Origin: Alphaproteobacteria bacterium
GTDB lineage: Bacteria; Pseudomonadota; Alphaproteobacteria; Caulobacterales; Aquidulcibacteraceae
Assembly (NCBI GenBank): GCA_018969015.1
Contig: JAGWZE010000014.1
Coordinates: 21,772 to 85,771 of the forward strand
DNA length: 64,000 nt
Direction: 5' to 3'
In this document: positions 7,242 through 15,023 of the stretch, piece by piece
Numbering within the stretch: position 1 is the first letter of the stretch
Layout: every line of letters begins with the position of its first letter
Position numbers and translations under genes: made by a program
The notes under the pieces: generated by a model
What the model was told of the DNA's origin: nothing
The model's input: the letters and a program-made list of their open reading frames with translations, nothing else
The model's database searches: none

Positions 7242-8747
7242 ATGATGTCCGTCTCCGGATGGATCGCCGCCAACCCGGCGCTCGCCCTGGTGTTGCCGCT
7301 GTTGGGCGCCGTCGCCGCGGTGCTGTCGGGGCGCCGTGTCCAGGCCGCGATCGCCGCCGGCGTCGCGTTGGCGCTCGGCGCCGCCGGTGCGGCCGCGCTG
7401 GCGGCGCGCACGATCGCCGAGGGGCGTCTCGAAGGCGGGTTTGGCGCGGATGGCGCGTGGCGCTACGAGATCGACGCCTTCGCCGCCTGCGCACTCGTGC
7501 TGGTGCTCGCGCTCGCCGCGGTGCTGGCGTTCGTCGCCGCAACCGGCGCTGCAACCGGCGCTGCAACGGGCGCTGCGAAAGGGGCCGCTGCTGTGACTCC
7601 GTCGCGCGAGGCCGCTGCGGCCGAGGGCGCCGTCGCCGCGTTCGAGCCGGCCGCCATCGCGCTCTCCGCGGCGCTGGCGGCGTTCGCGCTGACGACGGCC
7701 GATCTCGTCACCGCGGCCGCTGCGGTCTGGGGCGCGGCCGTCGCTGCAGTCGCCGCCGCCGCCGTCGCGCGCGCCGATGCCGACAGGCGCGTCATCTCCA
7801 GCGCCTTCGAGGCGCTCGTGGCGCTCTGCCTTGCCGGCGCGCTCGCCGTGATCGGCGCCGCCCTGATCGCCGCCGCGACGGGCGGCGCCTTCTGGATGGT
7901 GCGCGAAGCCGCCGACATCCGCAGCCCGCGCGCGCTGGCGTTCGGACTGGGGCTGGCGCTCGCCGGGTTCGGCGCCATGGCCGCGCTGGCGCCGCTGCAC
8001 ACCTGGGCCGCGCCGCTCGTGGGGCGCAGCCGCGTGTGGACGCCGCTCGTCGTCGTGGTCGCCGCGCTCGCCGTCGCGCTGCGCTTCGCGGGCGCGGCGT
8101 TGCAGACCGGCGACGCCGTCGTGCCCTGGCTCGTCTGCGTCGTGCTGGCGACGCTCGGCGCCGCGAGTCTCGCAGCCGGCGCCCTGCAGGCGCTTTCGGC
8201 GCGGGAAGATGCGCGCCTTGCCGCCTATGTGGTGACGGGGCAGTTCGGCCTGGTCGCGCTCGGGTTCGGATTCGGCACGCCGGAAGGCGCGACGGCGGCG
8301 ATCCTGCACGCCGGCCTCGCCACGCTGGCGTTCGGCGTGATCGCGGCCGTCTGGCCCGCGGTGGGACGCGCCGGTTTCGACGGCCTGGGCGCGCGCGCGC
8401 CGGGCCTCGCGGCCGCGACGACCGCTGCGCTGCTGAGCCTGATGGGCGCGCCGCTGACGGCGGGCTTCGCGGGCAAATGGCTGCTTGCGGCCGCAGCGCT
8501 CGAACGCGGCTGGTACTGGGCCGCCTGGCTGCTCGCGGCGGCGGCGCTTGCGGGCGTGGTCTATACGGCGCGCGTGCTGGAGCGCATCTGGATGCGGCCG
8601 AGCGCCAGCGCCGCGCCGCGCCTTGCTCCGTCCTCGGCGCTCGCCTGGGCCGGCGGGATCGCGTGCGTCGCGCTGGGCTTCGACGCGCGCGGCGCCGAAG
8701 CCATCGCGCACGTTGCGGCGCAGGCGCTGTTGGGGGCGATCCGATGA
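7242..8747 (+). CDS. NuoL/M/N-like proton-channel subunit 1 of Mrp-like complex
   Basis: 501 aa from the ATG at 7242 (a second ATG follows immediately). About 14 membrane segments. Family landmarks are visible: A-A-L-A-PLHTW (residues 247-255), corresponding to the KxGxxPxHxW segment of TM7 of MrpD/NuoL/M/N, and GAPLTAGFAGKWLL near 405. The conserved TM7 lysine is Met246, and no glutamate is present around residues 155-170, where the TM5 glutamate is expected. Residues 99-114 are encoded by a 12-bp tandem repeat. It sits 1 bp after mnhC and overlaps the next gene by 4 bp (ATGA). The membrane role is as a proton/cation channel or a degenerate structural homologue. Confidence 0.75.
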   Translation: MMSVSGWIAANPALALVLPLLGAVAAVLSGRRVQAAIAAGVALALGAAGAAALAARTIAEGRLEGGFGADGAWRYEIDAFAACALVLVLALAAVLAFVAATGAATGAATGAAKGAAAVTPSREAAAAEGAVAAFEPAAIALSAALAAFALTTADLVTAAAAVWGAAVAAVAAAAVARADADRRVISSAFEALVALCLAGALAVIGAALIAAATGGAFWMVREAADIRSPRALAFGLGLALAGFGAMAALAPLHTWAAPLVGRSRVWTPLVVVVAALAVALRFAGAALQTGDAVVPWLVCVVLATLGAASLAAGALQALSAREDARLAAYVVTGQFGLVALGFGFGTPEGATAAILHAGLATLAFGVIAAVWPAVGRAGFDGLGARAPGLAAATTAALLSLMGAPLTAGFAGKWLLAAAALERGWYWAAWLLAAAALAGVVYTARVLERIWMRPSASAAPRLAPSSALAWAGGIACVALGFDARGAEAIAHVAAQALLGAIR

Positions 8748-10195
8748 GCCTTGCGCTGCTCCTGACCATCGCGCTTTTGGCGCCCGTCGCGCAGGCGATC
8801 GCCGGGCTCGTGCGCCCGGCGACGGTGCGCGACCTCGCCACGATCTCCGCCGCCACGATCGGCGCCGTCGCCGCGCTCTCCGCCTGCGGACAATACGCCG
8901 CCGGCGCGCGCGTCGATCTCGTGGCCGCCGCGCCGCTCGCAGACGTCACGCTCGCGTTCCGCGCCGAGCCGCTCGGCCTCGCCATGCTGGCGCTGATCGG
9001 CGCGCTGAACGCGCTGTCGAGCGTCTATGCCTCGGCCTACCGGCGGGTGCGCCAGGAGCGGCCGACGGCGCGCACGCTGGTGTTCTCCGGCCTCTTGACC
9101 GCCTGCGCCGGCGCGGCGGTGACGTCGGCCAATCTGTTCGCCTTCTTCGTCGCCTATGTGGGCCTCGCGCTGGCGGCGTTTCCGCTGATCGGATCGTCCG
9201 GACCCGGCGCCGGTCGCGCGGCGCGGGCGCAGCTCGCCTGGATGCTCGGGCCTGCCGTCGTGTTCCTTCTGCCGGCGGCGGTATGGACCTCGACGCTGGC
9301 GGGCGGCGCGACCTTCGCCGTCGGCGGCATTCTTCCGCGCGAGACTGCGCCCTGGATCGTCGACGCGCTGGTGGCGCTGTTCGCGCTCGGCCTCGTTGGC
9401 GCGGGCATGATGCCGGCGCACCGCTGGCAGATCGACATCTCCCACGCGCCGACGCCGATCGCGCTGCTCGTGCAGTCGATTGCGGTCGCGCCCGTCGGCG
9501 CCGTCGGATTCCTCAAGATCGCAGTGGGCGTGTTCGGCGCGCCCGCGCTTGCGGCCTCCAGCGCGGGCAAGGTGGTGCTCGCCGTGGCGCTGGTGGCGCT
9601 CACCGCCGCGCCGCTCTTGGCGCTCGCGCGGCAAAGCCTTTCGGAACGGCTCGCCTACACGACGCTCGCTGCGACGGCGTTCGTCTTCGCCGCCGCCGTG
9701 CTCGGCGCGCAATCGGCCGTGCTCGGCGCGGCGCTGCAGCTGCTGGCGCATGGCCTGGCGAAAACGACGCTTCTGATGGCGGCGGGCACGATCGAGACCG
9801 CGACGGGGCGGCGGGACGTGGCGCGGTTCGGCGGGCTCGGCCAGCGCATGCCTTGGACCTTCGCGGCGCTGGGGATCGCGGCGCTCAGCCTTGCCGGGCT
9901 TGCGCCCGCCGCGGGCGCATGGCCGCTGTTGTGGATCGTCTCCGGCGCGGGGGCGACGGCGGCGGCGCCAGTCGTGGTCGCGTTCGCGGCGGCCGCCTTC
10001 TTCACGTTCGCGCTGATCGGACCGGCGGCGCTGCGCGGGTTCGCCGAGCCGCCCGAGGTCAATCCCTTCACGCGCCCGGACGGGGCGACGCTCGGCTGCA
10101 TCGCGCCCACGGCGCTGGCGGCCTGCGCGACCCTCGGGCTCGTCGCCTTCGTCGATCCGCTGGCGCGGTTTCTCATCACGGGGCTGATGCCATGA
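8744..10195 (+). CDS. NuoL/M/N-like proton-channel subunit 2 of Mrp-like complex
   Basis: 483 aa, about 13-14 membrane segments. Landmarks: SANLFAFFVAYVGLAL (129-143) aligns with the 'NLxxxFxxWEGxxL' TM5 motif, with Val139 in place of the conserved glutamate; GAGMMPAHRW (219-228) aligns with the TM7 KAGxxPxHxW motif, with Gly219 in place of lysine. The following SHAPTPIALLVQS (233-245) matches the APTPVSALLH motif. RFGGLGQRMPWT near 360 is the usual C-terminal motif. Both coupling residues known in NuoL/MrpA/MrpD are thus missing by eye alignment. It overlaps its neighbours by 4 bp. Confidence 0.75.
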   Translation: MSLALLLTIALLAPVAQAIAGLVRPATVRDLATISAATIGAVAALSACGQYAAGARVDLVAAAPLADVTLAFRAEPLGLAMLALIGALNALSSVYASAYRRVRQERPTARTLVFSGLLTACAGAAVTSANLFAFFVAYVGLALAAFPLIGSSGPGAGRAARAQLAWMLGPAVVFLLPAAVWTSTLAGGATFAVGGILPRETAPWIVDALVALFALGLVGAGMMPAHRWQIDISHAPTPIALLVQSIAVAPVGAVGFLKIAVGVFGAPALAASSAGKVVLAVALVALTAAPLLALARQSLSERLAYTTLAATAFVFAAAVLGAQSAVLGAALQLLAHGLAKTTLLMAAGTIETATGRRDVARFGGLGQRMPWTFAALGIAALSLAGLAPAAGAWPLLWIVSGAGATAAAPVVVAFAAAAFFTFALIGPAALRGFAEPPEVNPFTRPDGATLGCIAPTALAACATLGLVAFVDPLARFLITGLMP

Positions 10196-10515
10196 CCACC
10201 GCATCCCCACCGCCTCCGCCGCGCCCGCAACGGCCCGCCGCGCCCGCGCGGAGCGTCGGCGACACGCTGTTCGGCTGGACGCAGCAGCCGGCGACGGCCG
10301 CGGTGTTCGCGGTCGGTCTCGGCATGACGCTCGCCGCGCTCGTGGCGCTCGAGGCGCTGGTGCCGCGGCAGGGCGCGGGATCGGTTCTGGACGGGCGGCT
10401 CGGCGCCTATGCGGCGCTCGGCGCGGTCGGCGCGGCGCTGGCCTTCGGTGCGGCGTTCGTGCTGCGCCGCATTCCTGGACTGCGGGACGAGGCGGGCGAT
10501 GCCGATCAGCCTTAA
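10192..10515 (+). CDS. Small membrane protein inside Mrp-like operon, unknown
   Basis: 107 aa. A Pro-rich cytoplasmic N-terminus (residues 1-20), two membrane segments (about 35-56 and 69-91) and a short charged tail. The start overlaps the previous stop (ATGA), and the gene overlaps the next by 17 bp, so it is certainly part of the operon. I do not recognise it as one of the classical Mrp subunits. It may be an accessory or assembly subunit of this variant complex. Confidence 0.65.
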   Translation: MTTASPPPPPRPQRPAAPARSVGDTLFGWTQQPATAAVFAVGLGMTLAALVALEALVPRQGAGSVLDGRLGAYAALGAVGAALAFGAAFVLRRIPGLRDEAGDADQP

Positions 10516-12205
10516 CCCCGGCTTCGCGCTGCTGGCGGCGGCGCTGATCGCGCTGATCGCGCCGGCGGGCCTGCGGGCGGCGCTGGCGGTGGCGGCGTCG
10601 ATCGCCGCCGGCGCGCTCGCCCTCACGCCGGATTTCGGCGCGCACGACGTGTTCCGGCAAGTGGGCCTTACGGTCGTGCCGTTGCGCCTCGATGCGGCGG
10701 CGCAGGTGTTCGGGATCGCGATCGCGGGCGCGGGCGTCGTGCTCGGGCTCGCGACCTCCCACCGGCGCGACGCGTTCGAGGACGCCGCGCTTCTGGCCCA
10801 TCTCGGCGGCGCGATGACCGCGATCTATGGCGGCGATCTCGTCACGTTCGTGGTTGGCGCGGAAGTGTCGATCCTCGCCGGCGCAGCGCTCGTGCTGTGC
10901 GGACGCACGCCGGGCGCGCGGGCGGCGGCAGGGCGCTTCGTCACCTGGCATGCCCTGGCGGGAGCGCTGTTCGTCGTCGGTGTCGGGCTGGTGTGGGCGC
11001 AGACGAACGACGTGAAGTTCGATCGCATCGATGCGAGGACACCCGGCGGTCTGTGCCTTCTCCTGGCCATGCTGATCCGCGCCGGCGGGCCGCTCGCGCA
11101 TGTCTGGATCAAGGACGCGGCGCCACGCGCCGGCGTGATCGGCTTCGCAGCACTTGGCCCCATCACCACGACGCTCGCGCTCTATGCGCTGATCCGCATG
11201 TTCGTCGGCGAACCGGCGCTGGCGACGATTGGCGCGGTCGCGGCGGTGTGGGGCGTGGTGTTCGCCGCGGCGGCGTCGCAGCCGCGGGTAATGCTGTCCT
11301 ACGGCCTGATCGCGCAGACCGGCCTTCTCGTGATGGCGCTGGGCGTCGGCGCGCCGCTGGTGCTGGCGGGGGTGTCGGCGGCGGCGTTCACGGGCCTGTT
11401 CACTGCGGTGCTCGGCGGGCTGCTCGTCGGCTGGGCCACACGACCTGGCGCGGACGATCCCGCGGCGCCGCCCGTGTGGGGCGCGGCGCCGGCGACGACG
11501 GCGCTTGCCGTCCTGGCCGCGGCCGCCGCGGTCGCCGCGCCGGGCCTCGCCACCTTCGCCTCGGCGTCGTTGCTGCAGGACGCGTTCGCGCGGCAGGCTT
11601 CGGACTGGATGCTGGTGGTGTTCGTTCTGGCCTCGGCCGGCGTGGCGGCGGCGGCGGGCGTGCGCGCGCCGCTCACGGCCTATTTCGGCGCGCGTCGGGT
11701 GCGGGGCGCGGCGCCGTCCTTCGCGTTCGTGCTCGCCTGCGCGATCGCGGCGTTCGTGCTGATCTCCGTGGGCGCGGCGCCTGATTGGCTGTTCGCCCTG
11801 GTGCCGCCGAGCCCGATCATGTTCGCGCCCTACGACTGGGACCATGTCGCGACGCGGCTGCAGTTGGCGGCCGGCGCGCTCGTCGTGCTCGCGCTGGCGA
11901 GCGTTCTGGCGCAGCGGGCCGCGCGCCGGGCGGCGGGCGCCCAAGGTGGCGGCCTGCGCGATGTCGATTGGCTCTACCGCACGATCGGTCCGCGGCTGAT
12001 GGCGGCGGCGGCGGCGGCGGTTGCGGCGGCGTTTACGGCGTGGGTCGTGATGATGACGGCGGTTTCGGCCGCGGCGGGGCGGCTTGCGGCGGTCGCGGCG
12101 GCGCGGCTGGACAGGCCGGCGGCGCCGGGCGGGCGGCGGGCCGGCGTGCTCGTCGCATTCGGCGCATGTGGGTTGATGCTGCTTTGCGCAATGACAATGT
12201 CGTGA
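10499..12205 (+). CDS. NuoL/M/N-like proton-channel subunit 3 (MrpD-like) of Mrp-like complex
   Basis: 568 aa, about 14-15 membrane segments. This is the most canonical of the three channel subunits: TM5 keeps a glutamate (GGDLVTFVVGAEVSIL, Glu122), and TM7 has LIRAGGPLAHVW with Arg194 at the lysine position (His at +7 and Trp at +9 as in the family). An extended C-terminal part (about 415-568) contains an amphipathic region and extra membrane segments, somewhat like the long tail of MrpA/NuoL. It is the last gene of the operon. Confidence 0.78.
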   Translation: MPISLNPGFALLAAALIALIAPAGLRAALAVAASIAAGALALTPDFGAHDVFRQVGLTVVPLRLDAAAQVFGIAIAGAGVVLGLATSHRRDAFEDAALLAHLGGAMTAIYGGDLVTFVVGAEVSILAGAALVLCGRTPGARAAAGRFVTWHALAGALFVVGVGLVWAQTNDVKFDRIDARTPGGLCLLLAMLIRAGGPLAHVWIKDAAPRAGVIGFAALGPITTTLALYALIRMFVGEPALATIGAVAAVWGVVFAAAASQPRVMLSYGLIAQTGLLVMALGVGAPLVLAGVSAAAFTGLFTAVLGGLLVGWATRPGADDPAAPPVWGAAPATTALAVLAAAAAVAAPGLATFASASLLQDAFARQASDWMLVVFVLASAGVAAAAGVRAPLTAYFGARRVRGAAPSFAFVLACAIAAFVLISVGAAPDWLFALVPPSPIMFAPYDWDHVATRLQLAAGALVVLALASVLAQRAARRAAGAQGGGLRDVDWLYRTIGPRLMAAAAAAVAAAFTAWVVMMTAVSAAAGRLAAVAAARLDRPAAPGGRRAGVLVAFGACGLMLLCAMTMS

Positions 12206-12239
12206 TGATGTTCTGAAGCAAGTCCGCAACAAGAGCTTG

Positions 12240-12333
12240 GATTGACTTTGTCTCGATTGACGGACGCTTTACCTTTTAAATCACGGTCGTCTATACGTGT
12301 CCCGAGGTGGTGTTTAAGGGACGCATTCTACCA
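12240..12333 (+). promoter_or_regulatory. AT-richer promoter/leader region of the mucR-like gene with a GATTGAC direct repeat
   Basis: This 94-bp stretch is notably AT-rich compared with its surroundings. GATTGAC occurs at 12240 and again at 12255 (15-bp period), and CTTTTAAATCA and a TATACG element follow before the ATG at 12334. MucR/Ros family regulators bind AT-rich DNA and commonly repress their own gene, so autoregulation here is a reasonable inference; no defined operator was proven. Confidence 0.4.
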
Positions 12334-12783
12334 ATGGACGATCGTCAAGAACTTATCGAAATGACTGCCGAAATCGTATCGGCGTATGTCGGGGCCAACC
12401 AGATCGATCATCATGAACTGCCGGGGTTGATCGAGACTGTGTTCGGCGCGCTGCGGGACGTTTCCGACCGTCGGGAAGGTCCGATTGAACCGGATCTGAC
12501 GCCGGCGGTTCCGATCAAGAAGTCCGTCACGCCCGAGTACATCGTTTGTCTCGAAGACGGGAAGAAGTTCAAATCGCTAAAGCGCCACTTGCGCACGCGT
12601 TACCACATGACGCCGGAAGAATACCGGGCGAAGTGGGGACTGCCCCACGACTACCCGATGGTGGCGCCGAACTACGCCAAGGCCCGCTCGGACCTCGCCA
12701 AGAAGATGGGCCTGGGCACGGCGCGCCCGGCGCCGCCGACCGGCGGACGCGGCCAGCGCACCCCCTCCGACAGCAACGACTAG
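12334..12783 (+). CDS. mucR: MucR/Ros family zinc-finger transcriptional regulator
   Basis: 149 aa. N-terminal helical oligomerisation region (about 1-45), then the MucR zinc-finger core: YIVCLEDGKKFKSLKRHL (Cys72, Asp75, His85, His91 as probable zinc ligands) followed by MTPEEYRAKWGLPHDYPMVA (92-111) and a basic ARSDLAKKMGLG segment. A disordered Pro/Gly tail ends the protein. MucR proteins are alphaproteobacterial global regulators and H-NS-like DNA binders that control surface structures and cell cycle-linked genes. The ATG at 12334 is chosen over the upstream GTG at 12307 because the family starts close to the EL-EMTA-IVSAYV segment. Confidence 0.93.
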   Translation: MDDRQELIEMTAEIVSAYVGANQIDHHELPGLIETVFGALRDVSDRREGPIEPDLTPAVPIKKSVTPEYIVCLEDGKKFKSLKRHLRTRYHMTPEEYRAKWGLPHDYPMVAPNYAKARSDLAKKMGLGTARPAPPTGGRGQRTPSDSND

Positions 12784-12918
12784 TGCGGAGCGACGGTTCG
12801 AACCGCCCTCTTCCTAGGGGATAGAGCGCGGAATACGCAGGAATTTATCCTCTCCGACGTGTGCGACCTTAACGTTGACGCACGCCCGCTCCTTTGCGGC
12901 GCAAGAGAGAGGACACCA

Positions 12919-13284
12919 ATGGCCGCCCCGTTCCGTTTCGCGAGAGACAAAGCCGCCGCGCGCTTGGCCATGCACATGGCCGCCTACGCCTGTCACATCG
13001 ACCCGGCGGAAGTGGAGGCGCGCACGCGCGGATCGGCCGAGGCGGCGGCGGCGCGGCAGCTGGCGATGTATCTCGCGCACGTGGCGATGAACATGAGCCT
13101 GGCGCGCGTGGCGATCGCGTTCGAGCGGGACCGGTCGACGGTGGGGCATGCCTGCCGGGTGATCGAGGACCGCCGCGACGACCCCGCCTTCGACGCCCAT
13201 GTCGAACTGCTGGAGGACCTGTTGCGGGAGGCCCCGCCGCCGGGCGTCGTTGCGGGGTATGGCATGCAGGCGGCGCGACGCTGA
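12919..13284 (+). CDS. DnaA C-terminal-domain-like small DNA-binding protein
   Basis: 121 aa. The central region (about 47-85) has the DnaA domain IV layout: RQLAMYLAHVAMNMSLARVA followed by AFERDRSTVGHACRVIE, corresponding to the basic loop and the 'GRDHTTV.HA...I' signature helix that contacts DnaA boxes. It lacks the AAA+ ATPase domain, so it is not the initiator itself. It could bind DnaA-box-like DNA and modulate replication or transcription. The ATG at 12919 is preferred (a GGACACC Shine-Dalgarno-like sequence precedes it). It is convergent with sufE: its TGA (13282-13284) abuts the sufE stop. Confidence 0.8.
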   Translation: MAAPFRFARDKAAARLAMHMAAYACHIDPAEVEARTRGSAEAAAARQLAMYLAHVAMNMSLARVAIAFERDRSTVGHACRVIEDRRDDPAFDAHVELLEDLLREAPPPGVVAGYGMQAARR

Positions 13285-13713
13285 TCAGCCGGCGGCGGCG
13301 GCGGCCGCCTTCATTCGCCCGACGAGCGCGGCGAGCCCGTTTGACCGCTGCGGCGTGAGCGCCTCGTCGAGGCCCAGCCGCGCCATCACGGCGGGAAGGT
13401 CGGCCTTTGCGATTTCCGCGGGCGTGCGGTCCGAGAGCAGGCGGATCATCAGCGCCACGAGGCCGCGCACGATGTGCGCGTCGGAATCGCCCCGGAACAC
13501 CATGCGCCCGCGTGCGGCGTCGTAGGCGCTGGTGAGCCAGACCTGGCTGGCGCAGCCGCGCACGCGGTTGGCCTCGGTCTTGTCGGCGTCCGGCAGCGGC
13601 GGCATGTCGCGACCGAGCTCGATCACGTAGCCGTAGCGCTCCTCCCAATCGGAAAAGAGGGCGAACTCGTCTTCGAGGTCGCGCAGGGCGGTGTCGAGGT
13701 CAGCGGTGGCCAT
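13285..13713 (-). CDS. sufE: SufE-like Fe-S cluster assembly sulfur acceptor
   Basis: 142 aa. It carries the SufE signature ANRVRGCASQVWL with the sulfur-accepting Cys54, an N-terminal helix ending in ERYGYVIELG, and the C-terminal AEIAKADLPAVMARLGL...QRSNGLAALVGRM typical of the family. SufE takes sulfane sulfur from the cysteine desulfurase SufS and passes it to the SufBCD scaffold. No suf operon is present in this window, as is common in alphaproteobacteria where a second sufE-like gene is unlinked. A second methionine 3 codons upstream is possible. Confidence 0.93.
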   Translation of the reverse strand: MATADLDTALRDLEDEFALFSDWEERYGYVIELGRDMPPLPDADKTEANRVRGCASQVWLTSAYDAARGRMVFRGDSDAHIVRGLVALMIRLLSDRTPAEIAKADLPAVMARLGLDEALTPQRSNGLAALVGRMKAAAAAAG

Positions 13714-13730
13714 GGCCGCGACATGAGACG

Positions 13731-13755
13731 AAAAAAAGGGGGCCGCAAGGCCCCC
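13731..13755 (-). terminator. Rho-independent terminator of the 356-aa secreted protein gene
   Basis: A perfect GGGGGCC/GGCCCCC stem (13738-13744 with 13749-13755) and a GCAA loop, with seven A residues at 13731-13737 that become the U-tract when read on the minus strand. It lies 30 bp after the stop codon at 13785. Confidence 0.92.
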
Positions 13756-13784
13756 TGGAGAAGATCGCAATCGCGAGCCGCAGC

Positions 13785-14855
13785 TTAGTTCTGGGCGACG
13801 CTGGCGCTCTTGCCGACGACGCTGCGCACGCACATCGCGCGCTGCTTCAAGGCTTCCTGGCCGAGGCAGGCCAGATTTTCGCTCGCCGAAGCGGCGGCGG
13901 ACGCGCACTGGGCGAACGTCTGGGCGGCGCTGGCGAAGCAGTTCGAGGTCGCCTTGTTGTCGAGCACCTTGTCGACGTCGGCGCCGGACATGGTGTCGAT
14001 CGCGCCGATCGCCTTGAGCGCGGCGAGCGAGAGCATGCTGTCGATCGCGGTCGCGTATTCGGGGTTGGTGTTCCACTGCACCTCGGGCGTGAACGTCGCG
14101 GCCGGGGCGTCGGGCGCGGGGACCGCCGGGATCGACGTTTCCCAGAACAGACGGCCGCCGAGACCGGACGGATCGATCGACGAGACCGGGGCGCTGACGA
14201 GGCGGGCGCTGAGCTCCGGCGGCAGGGCGCGCGGTTCGGTGGTGGCGAGCTGGTTCAGGCGCTTGTAGCGGGCGCGGCCGGCTTCCAGAGGCGAACGCTG
14301 CTTGGCCCACGCGGCCTTGGCCAGATCCATGGCCTGGCTCTTGTACTTGTCGCCGACCGAGTCGATGCGGTCGGCGTCCGCGGCGGCGGCCGCGAGCACA
14401 TAGCGGGTGGCCTCGTCGCCGCCCTGCAGCGACTTGGCGTAGTAAGGGATGGTCGAGAACCAGGTGACGGCCTTGGCCTGCCCGTGGGCGGCGGCGACCT
14501 TCTTCATTTCCTCGACGAATTTCGGGGACTGCGCCGCGACCGACGCGCCATACGCGATCCAGCCGCGGGCGAGCGCGCTGGCGTTGTGGCTGGCGACCGT
14601 GTCGAGCGACTTCTCGACTTCCGCAGCCGATTTCGGGCGCGGGCTTTCACGCAGCGTGGTGACGTCGCTCTGGAAGGCGGCGTAGGCGCCGAGCGCCTTG
14701 GCGAGCGCTTCCGCGCCAGTCGGGCCGGCGGGTTGCGGGGCCGGCGCTTCGACAGGCGGCGGGGCCGGCGGCGTCTTGGACTTCTTGGGCGCGGCGAAGG
14801 CCGGCGCGCTCATCATCAGGGCTGCAGCCAAAGACGCCGTCAGAAGGACTTTCAT
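13785..14855 (-). CDS. Secreted protein of unknown function with C-terminal cysteines
   Basis: 356 aa. Clear signal peptide (MKVLLTASLAAALMMSAPAFA, cleavage near 21), then a Lys/Pro-rich linker (22-50) and a helical body. The C-terminal third holds four cysteines (SNCFAS, FAQCAS, LACLGQ, AMCVRS), spaced in a way that would allow two disulfides. It probably works in the periplasm. Similar proteins are seen in Caulobacterales-like genomes without known function; I cannot name a family. A single-gene transcription unit is supported by its own terminator. Confidence 0.85.
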   Translation of the reverse strand: MKVLLTASLAAALMMSAPAFAAPKKSKTPPAPPPVEAPAPQPAGPTGAEALAKALGAYAAFQSDVTTLRESPRPKSAAEVEKSLDTVASHNASALARGWIAYGASVAAQSPKFVEEMKKVAAAHGQAKAVTWFSTIPYYAKSLQGGDEATRYVLAAAAADADRIDSVGDKYKSQAMDLAKAAWAKQRSPLEAGRARYKRLNQLATTEPRALPPELSARLVSAPVSSIDPSGLGGRLFWETSIPAVPAPDAPAATFTPEVQWNTNPEYATAIDSMLSLAALKAIGAIDTMSGADVDKVLDNKATSNCFASAAQTFAQCASAAASASENLACLGQEALKQRAMCVRSVVGKSASVAQN

Positions 14856-15023
14856 GCGGGGCTCCTCTGCCGCGAACGGGGGCGCGGCTCCGGGCTTGCT
14901 GAGTTCGCGGCGTTCGGCCGCTTTGGGGGACGAAGGCGACTCAACCGACCGGAGCGGGCCTTTCCCTTCTCCGAAAATGCGGCCTAGAAGTTAAGGACCT
15001 TTTGCACTTCTCCTGGTGACGAT

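Noticed and set aside
12795..12804. GGTTCGAACC resembling a tRNA T-loop.
   Set aside because: It is a short palindrome after the mucR stop. No cloverleaf arms or acceptor stem pair around it on either strand.
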